The notes below the pieces were generated by a model. It was not told the origin of the DNA and searched no databases. It worked only from the letters and a program-made list of their open reading frames with translations. This document shows positions 15,020 through 22,394 of a stretch of DNA of 22,394 nucleotides, piece after piece. Both the position numbers and the translations under genes were made by a program. The first letter of the stretch is position 1; every line of letters begins with the position of its first letter. Origin of the DNA: an uncultured Lachnospiraceae bacterium. Its GTDB lineage: Bacteria > Bacillota > Clostridia > Lachnospirales > Lachnospiraceae. The DNA lies in assembly GCA_910588295.1 (NCBI GenBank), contig CAJUQO010000057.1, positions 1-22,394 on the forward strand. The letters run 5' to 3'.

Positions 15020-16258
15020 TTAAGCATTCAGTGGATATTTTTCCGTCAGCTCCTTCACGATTGCGCGGGCTGCCGGGATATTTCCCCGTCCTTTCATTAC
15101 CAGAGAAATGGCCTCCGCCACCCTGTCCATATCCTCCGTATTCAGCCCCCTGGAGGTGGCCGCCGCCGTGCCCAGACGGACGCCGCTGGTCACAAAAGCG
15201 GAACGGGGCTCACCGGGAACCGTGTTTTTATTGGCCGTGATATGGGCCTCATCCAGCAGCTTCTCCAGATCCTTCCCCGACAGTTCATTATCACGCAGGT
15301 CGATCAGCATCAGATGATTGTCCGTGCCTCCCGAGACCAGTTTCACGCCTCTGGCCAGCAAGCCCTCACTCAGCGCCTTTGCATTATCTACGATGCCCTG
15401 GGCATATGCTTTAAAAGAAGGCTCCAGCGCCTCCTTATAGCACACGGCCTTGGCAGCGATCACATGCATCAGCGGGCCGCCCTGGGTACCCGGAAATACG
15501 GCTTTGTTGAGTTTGAGCTTCTCTGCCATCTCACGGCTGCTTAAGATCATGCCGCCCCGGGGGCCGCGCAAGGTCTTGTGGGTGGTGGTCGTCACCACAT
15601 GGGCGTAAGGAATCGGGCTGGGATGGAGCCCCGCCGCCACCAGTCCGGCAATATGGGCCATATCCACCAGCAGATATGCCCCCACCTCATCGGCAATCTC
15701 CCTGAAACGTTTGAAATCAATGATGCGCGGATAGGCGCTGGCCCCGGCCACGATCAGTCTGGGCCGGCACTCTTTTGCAATCTTTAAAACCCCGTCATAG
15801 TCGATGAAGCCGTCCTCGCCGACGCCGTATCCCACCGCATGGAAGTAGCTGCCGGACATATTGGCCTCGCTGCCGTGGGTCAGATGGCCGCCCTCGGCCA
15901 GATTCATCCCCAGCACGGTGTCACCGGGCTTTACAACAGCAAAAAACACGGCCATGTTGGCCTGGGCGCCGGAATGGGGCTGTACGTTGGCATACTCACA
16001 ACCGAAAAGCTCTTTGGCTCTCTCGATGGCTAAAGTCTCCACCTGATCCACGCACTCACATCCGCCGTAGTAACGCTTTCCCGGATATCCCTCGGCATAT
16101 TTATTGGTCAGCGGACTGCCCATGGCCGCCATCACGGCTTTACTCACCCAGTTCTCAGAGGCGATCAGCTCTATATGGGAATTCTGCCGATCCACCTCGG
16201 CCCGGATCACAGATGCCACTTCGGCATCTACAGATTCAATTTCCTGAAATGAATACAT
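15020..16258 (-). CDS. glyA: Serine hydroxymethyltransferase
   Basis: GlyA interconverts serine and glycine while loading one carbon on tetrahydrofolate, using PLP in the cytoplasm. The 412-residue protein is the normal bacterial length. Landmarks are ELIASENWVS (30-39), YAEGYPGKRYYGG (54-66), VDMAHIAGLVAAG (198-210) and the PLP lysine K228 in TTTTHKTLRGPRGG. The ATG at 16258 follows AAGGAGA; the in-frame ATG ten codons upstream (16288) lies before that site and lacks one. A sigma-A promoter sits about 60 bases upstream (16318-16346). A hairpin follows the stop. It heads the minus-strand block that continues into the radical SAM gene. Confidence 0.97.
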   Translation of the reverse strand: MYSFQEIESVDAEVASVIRAEVDRQNSHIELIASENWVSKAVMAAMGSPLTNKYAEGYPGKRYYGGCECVDQVETLAIERAKELFGCEYANVQPHSGAQANMAVFFAVVKPGDTVLGMNLAEGGHLTHGSEANMSGSYFHAVGYGVGEDGFIDYDGVLKIAKECRPRLIVAGASAYPRIIDFKRFREIADEVGAYLLVDMAHIAGLVAAGLHPSPIPYAHVVTTTTHKTLRGPRGGMILSSREMAEKLKLNKAVFPGTQGGPLMHVIAAKAVCYKEALEPSFKAYAQGIVDNAKALSEGLLARGVKLVSGGTDNHLMLIDLRDNELSGKDLEKLLDEAHITANKNTVPGEPRSAFVTSGVRLGTAAATSRGLNTEDMDRVAEAISLVMKGRGNIPAARAIVKELTEKYPLNA

Positions 16259-16317
16259 AGCATTCTCCTTGTTTTTTGGTATTTTCATTCGTTAACTGTT
16301 TTATACAGGCAGCCCCT

Positions 16318-16346
16318 AGTATAGCCAAAACCCCATCCCATTGCAA
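16318..16346 (-). promoter_or_regulatory. Sigma-A promoter of glyA
   Basis: On the minus strand TTGCAA (16346-16341), a 17-base spacer and TATACT (16323-16318) closely match the consensus. Transcription should start near 16311, giving a leader of about 53 bases with no obvious riboswitch. Confidence 0.75.
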
Positions 16347-16376
16347 GAGAAAACTATGTTTTCCTATACGGAAATC

Positions 16377-17768
16377 TTATGCCTCCTTAAGAAACGCCTC
16401 GTACCCTTTCTTCGCCTCATAGATATCTGCCTTGCTGGCGACCTCCATGGGCGCGTGCATACTGAGCAACGCCACGCCGCTGTCAATAACGTCCATGCCG
16501 TAAAGGGCAGAAATATAAGCGATGGTTCCGCCGCCCCCCACATCCACTTTACCCAGCTCCGCGGTCTGGAAAGCCACCCCATGGCCGTCAAAAATGCGGC
16601 GAAGCTCGGCAATATACTCCGCGTTGGCATCATTGGAACCGGATTTGCCGCGGCTGCCAGTATATTTGTTGAACACCAGGCCGCGGCCGAAGTACGCCGC
16701 ATTTTTCTTCTCAAAGAATGAAGCGAAGTCCGGATCAAAAGCCGCGCTCACATCGGAGGAGAGCATCTTGCTGTTTCTCAGCGCCCTGCGCAGGGACAGC
16801 TCGGAATAGCACCCCAGGCAGTTCATCAACTCTGCCACGGTATTTTCAAAAAATGCCGACTGCATGCCGGTGGCTCCCACGCTGCCGATCTCCTCTTTGT
16901 CCACCAGCAGACAGCAACAGGTCTTATCCTGAGGCGCCGTGTTCAGAATAGCCGCCAGAGACGTGTAGGCGCATACCCGATCGTCCTGCCCATAGGCCAG
17001 CACCATGCTTCTGTCCAGGCCGCAGTCCCGGGCCTTTCCCGCCGGAACCACCTCGATCTCCGCCGAGAGGAAATCTTCCTCCTCCACGCCGTACTGCCGG
17101 TGAAGCACATCCATCACGTAGGCGGCCACCGCGTCTTTAAGTTCCTCGCCTTCTTTGCCTTTCAGGGGACGGCTGCCTACCAGCACATTGAGGTCGTCGC
17201 CCTCGATCACCTGACTGGCTTTTTTCTCCATCTGTTTCCCGGACAGATGCACCAGCAGATCAGAGATACACACCACCGGCTCATCCTCCTTCTCACCGAT
17301 CACGATCTCCACCACGGAACCGTCTTTTTTCGCCACCACACCGTGAAGCGCCAGCGGTACCGTCACCCACTGATATTTCTTAATACCGCCATAGTAATGG
17401 GTATCCAGAAGGGCCATCTCCGTATCCTCGTAAAGGGGATTCTGCTTCAGATCCAGTCTCGGGGAATCAATATGGGCGCCCAGAATACGCATTCCCTTCT
17501 CCATGTTCTCCCGGCCCACGATAAACAGGGCCAGCGTCTTTTTCATATTGACCGCGTAGACCTTATCTCCGGCCTGCAGAGTTTCCCCGGCGGCGATTAC
17601 GTCGTCCAGATCGCGGTAGCCGGCCGCCTCGGCCAGCCGCACCGCCTCCGTCACGCACTCCCGCTCCGTCTTTCCCACATCCAGAAATGCCCGGTAATCC
17701 TTCGCCAGTGATTCCAGCGCGTTCAGCTGAGCCTCATCGTAAGAGTTCCACACATTTTTCCGTTCCAT
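16377..17768 (-). CDS. M18 family aminopeptidase
   Basis: The 463-residue zinc peptidase belongs to M18, the aspartyl aminopeptidase family, which removes N-terminal residues from peptides in the cytoplasm and forms dodecamers. Metal and catalytic candidates are H99 in LGAHIDSPR, D262 in GQDDR, E292-E293 in DKEEIGS, D339 in SSDVSAAFDP and H438 in SMHAPMEV. The frame opens much further upstream (17876). ATG 17780 touches AGAAGGG directly, whereas ATG 17768 is 12 bases away and starts the family-like MERKNVWNSY, so I prefer 17768 with some doubt. It follows the Na/Pi gene by 64 bases, across a hairpin, and precedes glyA, which has its own promoter. Confidence 0.92.
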   Translation of the reverse strand: MERKNVWNSYDEAQLNALESLAKDYRAFLDVGKTERECVTEAVRLAEAAGYRDLDDVIAAGETLQAGDKVYAVNMKKTLALFIVGRENMEKGMRILGAHIDSPRLDLKQNPLYEDTEMALLDTHYYGGIKKYQWVTVPLALHGVVAKKDGSVVEIVIGEKEDEPVVCISDLLVHLSGKQMEKKASQVIEGDDLNVLVGSRPLKGKEGEELKDAVAAYVMDVLHRQYGVEEEDFLSAEIEVVPAGKARDCGLDRSMVLAYGQDDRVCAYTSLAAILNTAPQDKTCCCLLVDKEEIGSVGATGMQSAFFENTVAELMNCLGCYSELSLRRALRNSKMLSSDVSAAFDPDFASFFEKKNAAYFGRGLVFNKYTGSRGKSGSNDANAEYIAELRRIFDGHGVAFQTAELGKVDVGGGGTIAYISALYGMDVIDSGVALLSMHAPMEVASKADIYEAKKGYEAFLKEA

Positions 17769-17803
17769 TGTTTTATCCATCCCTTCTATATGTAAATATA
17801 TAT

Positions 17804-17823
17804 CGGGCGGCAAATGCCGCCCG
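17804..17823 (-). terminator. Terminator-like hairpin after the Na/Pi cotransporter gene
   Basis: CGGGCGGCA (17804-17812) and TGCCGCCCG (17815-17823) form a nine-base inverted repeat; realistically eight pairs close a 4-base loop. On the minus strand ATATATATTTA follows, which is only moderately T-rich. It may terminate partially before the M18 gene. Confidence 0.55.
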
Positions 17824-17832
17824 CTTGTTACC

Positions 17833-19473
17833 CTATGCATCCTCCTCCGGTTTTTCCTTCCGCAGCGAGTGCGCAATGTTCACCGCATGGTCGCCGATAC
17901 GCTCCAGACCGATCAGCAGATCTGTAAAGATCAGACCCGCCTCAATGGAACAGCGTCCCATGGACATCCGGCGCACATGGCCCTCCTGGTAATCGATCTG
18001 CTTGCGGTCGATATTATCCTCCAGGTAAGTGATCTCACCTAAATTACTCTGATCATCCGTCACGAACATTTCAATAGATTTATCATAGATGTCCAGCACG
18101 TCCATAAAGACATCCGTCAGCTCATCGCCGCCTTCCTCGGTAAAACGGATGCCCCGATCCTTTTTCTTGACCGCCGCCTCCGTCACGTTCACCGCATGGT
18201 CGCCGATACGTTCCACATCAATCACCACATGGAACAGGCCGCCGATCCGGGCCGCGTCGGAAAGGGGAAGCTGGTATTTATTGGTTTCCACCAGATACTC
18301 GGTGATCTCGCTGCTCAAATAATCGATATACAGTTCCTGCTGCTGTATCTTCTCCACGTTTTCCAGCTTATCATAGAGCAGGGCGTCCATGGACATAATC
18401 AGATTATCCTGCACCATACGGGCCATACGCTCGATCTCATGGACGATGTCAATGATCGCCGTGGACTCCATGAACCGCCTGTTTTTACCGATATACATAA
18501 GCTTCCGCTCGGTATCGCCGCATTCCTCCTCCCCCTCGGGAATCAAAAAACGCACCAGCTTCACCAGGCCGCCGGAGCATGGCAGCAGGATCAGGCACTG
18601 GAAAGTCTTAAACAGGGTATCCGCATTGGCCACGAAACGCTTCGCATTGCCCACGCCGCTTAAGGCGGACACCGTATCCACCACCCAGTCCTTGGCGAAA
18701 AACAGGATCGCCGAAATCACCACCATACCGATCACATTGAACATCACATGGATAAAGGCCGTCCGCTTTGCCTCTTTACTGCTGTTAAGCCCCGCCATCA
18801 CCGCAGGCGTACAAGAGCCGATATTGGCCCCCAGAATAAAATACAGACAGCTCAAAAGCCCCACCAGGCCGGAATCCGCCAGAAGCACCAGCACGCTGAC
18901 CGTCACTGAAGAGCTCTGTACGATAAACGTCAGCACAAATCCCAGAACCACGGCCACAAAGGGATTCTCCAGACAGGCAAACACCTGCATGATCGTCGGG
19001 AAATCCTGCAGGGAGCTCAGCGCCCCGGTCATGAAATTGATGCCGAGGAACAACGCGCCGAATCCGAAAATGATCTCCGCCACTTTTCGCATGAATGGCT
19101 TTTTGCCAAACATGATGATCGCCGCACCGATAAAAATAATAAAGGGGGCCACCGCCGTCAGTTTCAGGGAAACCAGCTGGGAAGTGATCGTGGTACCGAT
19201 ATTGGCACCGAAGGTAATCCCCACCGACTGTTCCAGGGTCATGATCCCCGCATTGACAAAGCTGACCTCCATGACCGTCGTCGCCCCGGAGGACTGTATG
19301 ACCGCCGTAAACAATGCGCCGAACAGCACAGCCACATATTTATTCTTCGTGACCGAATTCAGTATATCGCGCAATTTCTCTCCGGCTGCTTTCTGCAGGC
19401 TCTCGCTCATGAATTTCATACCAAACAAAAACAGAGCCAGCCCGCTGAGCAGTTCCGTTAGCATTATGTACAT
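17833..19473 (-). CDS. Na/Pi cotransporter family protein with PhoU-like tail
   Basis: The 546-residue protein joins a membrane transporter (about 1-310) to a cytoplasmic PhoU-like domain (about 335-540). The transporter has the two repeated QSS motifs of the NptA/SLC34 fold: VIQSSGATTV (58-67) and VQSSSVTVSV (185-194), each followed by GANIG segments (89-93 and 215-219). The PhoU part has two copies of the metal-binding helix ERIGDHAVN (421-429 and 524-532). It probably imports phosphate with sodium, though some relatives have other or no proven transport. AAGGAG lies 11 bases before the ATG. Its own promoter is at 19514-19542. The next gene downstream is the M18 peptidase. Confidence 0.93.
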   Translation of the reverse strand: MYIMLTELLSGLALFLFGMKFMSESLQKAAGEKLRDILNSVTKNKYVAVLFGALFTAVIQSSGATTVMEVSFVNAGIMTLEQSVGITFGANIGTTITSQLVSLKLTAVAPFIIFIGAAIIMFGKKPFMRKVAEIIFGFGALFLGINFMTGALSSLQDFPTIMQVFACLENPFVAVVLGFVLTFIVQSSSVTVSVLVLLADSGLVGLLSCLYFILGANIGSCTPAVMAGLNSSKEAKRTAFIHVMFNVIGMVVISAILFFAKDWVVDTVSALSGVGNAKRFVANADTLFKTFQCLILLPCSGGLVKLVRFLIPEGEEECGDTERKLMYIGKNRRFMESTAIIDIVHEIERMARMVQDNLIMSMDALLYDKLENVEKIQQQELYIDYLSSEITEYLVETNKYQLPLSDAARIGGLFHVVIDVERIGDHAVNVTEAAVKKKDRGIRFTEEGGDELTDVFMDVLDIYDKSIEMFVTDDQSNLGEITYLEDNIDRKQIDYQEGHVRRMSMGRCSIEAGLIFTDLLIGLERIGDHAVNIAHSLRKEKPEEDA

Positions 19474-19513
19474 ATAGATTCTTTCTCCTTAGTTTCAAAT
19501 ATTCCTATCCTCT

Positions 19514-19542
19514 ATAATAAGTAAAAAATCTGTGTCTGTCAT
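19514..19542 (-). promoter_or_regulatory. Sigma-A promoter of the Na/Pi cotransporter gene
   Basis: On the minus strand ATGACA (19542-19537), a 17-base spacer and TATTAT (19519-19514) each match five of six consensus positions. The region around it (19490-19650) is strikingly AT-rich. I see no clear Pho-box. Confidence 0.6.
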
Positions 19543-19660
19543 GTAAAATCTTCATAAATCCTGTATCAATTCCCCTAAAATTATCACTTGTTCTTTGTTT
19601 GTTTTTTTTAATTATTAATAATTTTCAGAACTTCCTACAAATTTCGCATCGGATTTTCTA

Positions 19661-20227
19661 TTAAAAATACAAATTTTCGACACGGCCTGACTGCTCGCTC
19701 CAATACACAAATTTCTCCAGATAAAGCCGTTCAGCCTCGGCAAAGGGAACCGTTTCAAAGATCTGGCCGCCCAGCAGAAGGCTTTTCTCCTCCCCCAGCC
19801 GTTCTCCCATATAGTGGTAAAACTCATGGTACAGCAGGGTATCATCCATCTCCCGCACCAGTCCTTCCTCCGCCTCATCCAGCTCTCTGCCAAGATATTT
19901 CCGATAGATCACGGCCAAACAGGCATCCTCCGCCTGACGGTAGAAATCCATATGCTTTTTCACCGGCCTGGTCACATCGGACATGTAAGCCTCCGCCCCG
20001 TCATGGAGCAGACAGGCCAGGCAGACCCGAGGCGCATACCCCCGGGCCCCGGCCTCCTCACAACAGTGGATACAGTGCTGGGCCACCGAATAAAACTCCG
20101 GAAAATGCCCGTTGGCCCGGGACAGCAAAGACAGCGCATGGGCGATATCCCGGATACTGATCTGTTCCGCTTTCGGCTCCAGAGGCGTCATATGTATTTT
20201 ACTGTAGGTGGTGATATAGTCCGCCAT
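19661..20227 (-). CDS. HD-domain phosphohydrolase (YfbR-like)
   Basis: This 188-residue protein is a compact HD-superfamily hydrolase. The metal-binding set is visible: H51 in SVAQHC, H75-D76 in LLHDGAEAYMSD and D128 or D129 in EMDDTLLYHE. It resembles small YfbR-type 5'-deoxynucleotidases and phage-like HD proteins, so a nucleotide monophosphate is a reasonable but unproven substrate. GGGGAGG precedes the ATG. Its start is 21 bases behind the flavodoxin-like gene, so both are probably in one transcript. No convincing terminator follows; 19600-19660 is AT-rich, with a palindromic AATTATTAATAATT near 19609-19622. Confidence 0.87.
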   Translation of the reverse strand: MADYITTYSKIHMTPLEPKAEQISIRDIAHALSLLSRANGHFPEFYSVAQHCIHCCEEAGARGYAPRVCLACLLHDGAEAYMSDVTRPVKKHMDFYRQAEDACLAVIYRKYLGRELDEAEEGLVREMDDTLLYHEFYHYMGERLGEEKSLLLGGQIFETVPFAEAERLYLEKFVYWSEQSGRVENLYF

Positions 20228-20248
20228 TTTTCCTCCCCTATATTGCTA

Positions 20249-20758
20249 TTACTCTCTCAGCCAGGCCAGCACAGATGCCAGATTTTTCTTATCAACCCTA
20301 TCCCCGCCGTGGAGGAATAACGCGAGCATCTCCTTCTCTTCCTCTGTGGGATTCTTCTTTCTCTCCAGCTTCGGAACCATCATTTTCGCCATACAACGCA
20401 TCATAAAACGGTTCATTCCTTTCAGCTTTGTATCATCGTATCCACCCTGCAGATAAAAAACGGGCACAGCGTCCAGACGGTACATCCGCTGTACCCCCTG
20501 GGCCTGGGAGCCGCCCTGACGTTGAGCGCCCATACCCACAGCACAGACCGCGGCGATCCTGTGCTGTTTCAACGCGCTGTCCAGTCCCATCAGCCGGCCC
20601 GCTTTCAGCCATCCCATATAAATAACCGGGTCATCTGATTGTATCTTCCCCGGCGCTTTTCCCAGCTCATAAGCCATCAGCCCGGTCTCCTGGGCCAGCA
20701 GCCGGGCATATTTTCTGGTAAAACCCGTCTGGGATGTGTAAATAATCGCTTTTACCAT
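20249..20758 (-). CDS. Flavodoxin-domain protein
   Basis: The 169-residue protein starts with a flavodoxin-like phosphate-binding loop, TSQTGFT (8-14), after a beta strand (KAIIY). It continues with DDPVIYMGWLKAG (42-54) and a strand-loop at VCAVGMGA (71-78), consistent with FMN binding. This resembles the small flavodoxins related to HemG protoporphyrinogen oxidase. Residues about 112-169 form a basic, methionine-rich helical tail (MNRFMMRCMAKMM). A role in one- or two-electron transfer is likely, the partner unknown. It is first in a two-gene unit with the HD hydrolase and has AAGGAGAG before its ATG and an extended -10 promoter about 40 bases upstream. Confidence 0.85.
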   Translation of the reverse strand: MVKAIIYTSQTGFTRKYARLLAQETGLMAYELGKAPGKIQSDDPVIYMGWLKAGRLMGLDSALKQHRIAAVCAVGMGAQRQGGSQAQGVQRMYRLDAVPVFYLQGGYDDTKLKGMNRFMMRCMAKMMVPKLERKKNPTEEEKEMLALFLHGGDRVDKKNLASVLAWLRE

Positions 20759-20793
20759 GGTCTCTCCTTCTTCTCAATAGAATAATGGCGCTT

Positions 20794-20808
20794 CTGGCAT
20801 TATACCAG
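20794..20808 (-). promoter_or_regulatory. Extended -10 promoter inside an inverted repeat, flavodoxin-like gene
   Basis: On the minus strand the sequence CTGGTATAATGCCAG contains a perfect TATAAT (20804-20799) with an upstream TG, an extended -10. The -35 is poor. CTGG and CCAG flank the box symmetrically, so a repressor site could overlap it. Confidence 0.6.
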
Positions 20809-20891
20809 TTTTTTCCCCTTTTGGATACCCCCGGGCCGGCCAAAAATCACCTTGACGGTAACAGTTCAGCCTTGCGGCAGAACGGTTGCCC

Positions 20892-20920
20892 TTGACTGCC
20901 TCCATCCCTTTGCTTATACT
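20892..20920 (+). promoter_or_regulatory. Sigma-A promoter of the threonine/serine exporter genes
   Basis: TTGACT (20892-20897), 17 bases, TATACT (20915-20920): five of six matches in each box. Start of transcription is expected near 20927, about 80 bases before the start codon. Confidence 0.75.
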
Positions 20921-20939
20921 GTTATCCAGAATAAGCGCT

Positions 20940-20981
20940 CCGGAAAATCCGTGTTTCCTTTTCGCAAACCATATTTTCCGG
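20940..20981 (+). repeat. 9-bp inverted repeat in the exporter leader
   Basis: CCGGAAAAT (20940-20948) and ATTTTCCGG (20973-20981) are perfect inverted copies with 24 bases between, where GTTT and AAAC can add pairs. It lies downstream of the predicted transcription start and ends 14 bases before the ribosome site, so it could be an RNA hairpin or an operator. Confidence 0.5.
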
Positions 20982-21007
20982 GCTTCCATGCACACAGGAG
21001 GGCTGCC

Positions 21008-21775
21008 ATGCAGAAAAAAGAGCAGCGAAAGGAGCAGGCATTCCAGCTCGTCGTATCGGCCGGCGAGATCCTGCTGCAAAGCGGAGCGGAAATTTTCCGT
21101 GTAGAGGGTACCATGAAACACATGGCCAAATCCCTGCACATCTATTCATTGGAGACCTACATTATCGCCAACGGTATATTTGCCACCGCCGAAGGAGAAC
21201 AGAATCTGATGCGGGCCCAGATCAAGGAGGTATCTACCGGCGATACGGATCTTGGCAAGATCGAGGCGGTAAACACACTGTCCCGGGATCTGGAGCAGAA
21301 CCGCTGCGGCCTTGACGAAGCCCTGGCCCGGCTGGAATCTATCCGCCGGATGGGCGATTATCCCGCCCGGCTGCTGATTCCCGCCTACGGCGTGGGGTCG
21401 GGCTGCTTCTGCTACGCCCTATGTGGCTCTGCCGCCGACGCGGCCGCTGCCGCCATAGTGGGCCTCATCCTCGGAATTTTCTTCTGGCTGCTGCGGAACT
21501 GGAAAAATGCCAAGGCGCTGAAAACAATTCTCGGCAGTATGCTGGTGACTTTTCTGTCCCTGATGCTGCTGAACCGCGGTATCGGCAGCGATCTGAACAA
21601 TATCATCATCGGCGGCCTGATGCCCATGCTCCCCGGCGTATCCTTCACCAATGCGATCCGGGATTTCGTGGAAAACGACTATGTGTCGGGTCTTGTCCGC
21701 CTGATGGACGTCCTGCTCACTGTAGTCTCCATGGCCGTCGGGGTGGCTGTCATCTGGCAGCTGGCCGTTTTCTGA
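21008..21775 (+). CDS. Threonine/serine exporter, ThrE N-terminal-type subunit
   Basis: The 255-residue protein matches the larger half of split ThrE exporters. Residues 1-115 are a soluble region (SAGEILLQSGAEIFRVEGTM is typical), followed by about five membrane segments (roughly 120-140, 142-163, 171-189, 195-215, 229-253). The conserved GGLMPMLPGVSFTNAIRDF-like stretch is at 202-220. The family exports threonine and serine, probably by proton antiport. The ATG at 21008 follows AGGAGGG by five bases. An in-frame ATG at 20852 lies upstream of the predicted promoter and is rejected. The companion gene starts 18 bases after its stop. Confidence 0.92.
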   Translation: MQKKEQRKEQAFQLVVSAGEILLQSGAEIFRVEGTMKHMAKSLHIYSLETYIIANGIFATAEGEQNLMRAQIKEVSTGDTDLGKIEAVNTLSRDLEQNRCGLDEALARLESIRRMGDYPARLLIPAYGVGSGCFCYALCGSAADAAAAAIVGLILGIFFWLLRNWKNAKALKTILGSMLVTFLSLMLLNRGIGSDLNNIIIGGLMPMLPGVSFTNAIRDFVENDYVSGLVRLMDVLLTVVSMAVGVAVIWQLAVF

Positions 21776-21793
21776 GAATAAGGAGGATCTCCC

Positions 21794-22276
21794 ATGCTGA
21801 CTTTCGCCCTACAGCCCCTGGCGGCCTGCTTTGGCACCATCGCGTTCTGTATCTTTTTCCGGGTTCCCGCAAAATATTTTCCCACCTGCGGTCTGGTCGG
21901 CGCCATCTCGTGGATCATTTACCTCGCCGCCAACACCCGCTCCGCCATCACCGGGGGAGCTGTATTCTGCGCTGCTCTGACCGTAGTACTGCTGTCCCGG
22001 TTCTTTTCCGTGCGCCGCCGCTGCCCGGTGACGATCTTTCTGATCGCCGGCATCTTTCCGCTGGTTCCCGGAGCCGGCATCTACAACACGGTTTACGCCG
22101 CCATGACCGGCGATACCTCTCTGGCCGTGACAAATTTCCTGGCGGCCTTTAAGGCGGCCTTTGCCATCGCCATCGCTGTTTCCATCGGCGTCATGATTCC
22201 CACCAGATATTTCGCCATGATTGAACGGCGGGTTCCCCACATATCCCGGAGAAAACAAGCCAACCAAAAAAAATAA
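21794..22276 (+). CDS. Threonine/serine exporter, ThrE small subunit
   Basis: This 160-residue, almost wholly hydrophobic protein is the small half of split ThrE exporters, equivalent to the C-terminal domain of one-chain ThrE. About four or five membrane segments are visible, with the conserved loop IAGIFPLVPGAGIYNTVYA. The C terminus is basic (RRKQANQKK). AAGGAGGA precedes the ATG by seven bases. It is co-transcribed with the larger subunit, and both are likely needed for a working exporter. No terminator is visible before the tRNA promoter, only an A-rich/T-rich run at 22266-22283. Confidence 0.92.
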   Translation: MLTFALQPLAACFGTIAFCIFFRVPAKYFPTCGLVGAISWIIYLAANTRSAITGGAVFCAALTVVLLSRFFSVRRRCPVTIFLIAGIFPLVPGAGIYNTVYAAMTGDTSLAVTNFLAAFKAAFAIAIAVSIGVMIPTRYFAMIERRVPHISRRKQANQKK

Positions 22277-22285
22277 AATTTTTGC

Positions 22286-22314
22286 TTGACAAAACGGAAT
22301 TCATTTTATATAAT
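22286..22314 (+). promoter_or_regulatory. Consensus sigma-A promoter of tRNA-Gly
   Basis: TTGACA (22286-22291), exactly 17 bases, TATAAT (22309-22314): both boxes are perfect. Transcription would begin near 22320, about 20 bases before the tRNA. Such strength is usual for stable RNA genes and suggests a tRNA cluster continuing past the window. Confidence 0.9.
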
Positions 22315-22340
22315 AGCCATTGTTGCGGTACAGCTATTGT

Positions 22341-22394
22341 GCAGGTGTGGTTCAATGGTAGAACATCAGCCTTCCAAGCTGAATACGTGAGTTC
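22341..22394 (+). tRNA. tRNA-Gly(UCC), 3' end cut by window edge
   Basis: The acceptor strand GCAGGTG (22341-22347), D-arm GTTC...GAAC (22350-22364) and anticodon arm TCAGC-CTTCCAA-GCTGA (22366-22382) fold as a glycine tRNA. The anticodon TCC is at 22373-22375 and reads GGA/GGG codons. The T-stem begins GTGAG (22387-22391) and the T-loop TTC reaches the window end, so about 20 bases are missing. Gly is what GlyA makes, but the two are not adjacent. Confidence 0.93.

Noticed and set aside
19615..19893. Minus-strand frame of 92 codons overlapping the HD hydrolase gene
   Set aside because: It is another frame of a well supported gene, with composition (many Trp and Arg) typical of shadows.
20852..21007. 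Upstream ATG start for the large exporter subunit
   Set aside because: It lies before the predicted promoter (20892-20920); the ATG at 21008 has AGGAGGG at the right distance and gives the usual family N terminus.
1..22394. CRISPR array, prophage, insertion sequence or integrated element
   Set aside because: No regularly spaced repeats, transposase, integrase or phage structural genes were seen; gene content is ordinary core chromosome. A tRNA sits at the right edge, but no attachment-site duplicate was found inside the window.

Overview
The window looks like core chromosome of a Gram-positive anaerobe of the Clostridia, most likely family Lachnospiraceae. This is inferred from protein flavour (clostridial RlmD, YhaM-like exoribonuclease, MutS2, M18 aminopeptidase, Na/Pi cotransporter with PhoU tail, split ThrE), AGGAGG-type ribosome binding sites, sigma-A promoters and moderately GC-rich coding DNA. 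No sequence search was possible, so genus is not assigned. I see no phage, insertion sequence, CRISPR array or plasmid signature.

Layout. (1) 26-4238, minus strand: a 23S rRNA uridine methyltransferase, an OB-fold/HD exoribonuclease, and a membrane-anchored HtrA-like protein whose catalytic triad appears to be lost. (2) 4239-4518, divergent intergenic region: two TTATGAA direct repeats on the htrA side and a structured leader on the mutS2 side. (3) 4519-9150, plus strand: mutS2, then an OmpR-type response regulator and a sensor kinase overlapping by ATGA; a bidirectional terminator follows. (4) 9209-16258, minus strand: read in transcription order, glyA, a B12-binding radical SAM protein, a DEDDh exonuclease, an untracked 33-residue membrane peptide, a VanW/G5 protein, a PurM/HypE-like AIR-synthase-fold protein and trmL. 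From the radical SAM gene onward the spacing is tight enough for one operon. (5) 16377-19473, minus: Na/Pi cotransporter then M18 aminopeptidase. (6) 19661-20758, minus: a small flavodoxin-like protein and an HD hydrolase. (7) 21008-22276, plus: a two-gene threonine/serine exporter. (8) A near-consensus promoter and the first 54 bases of a tRNA-Gly(UCC), cut by the window end.

Themes are translation and RNA maintenance (rlmD, yhaM-like, mutS2, trmL, tRNA-Gly), one-carbon and amino-acid metabolism (glyA, M18 peptidase, ThrE) and the cell envelope (HtrA-like, VanW, two-component system). No complete new system is evident. The points most worth following are the pseudo-HtrA with operator-like repeats near a two-component system, the structured mutS2 leader, and the 33-residue membrane peptide apparently coupled to vanW.
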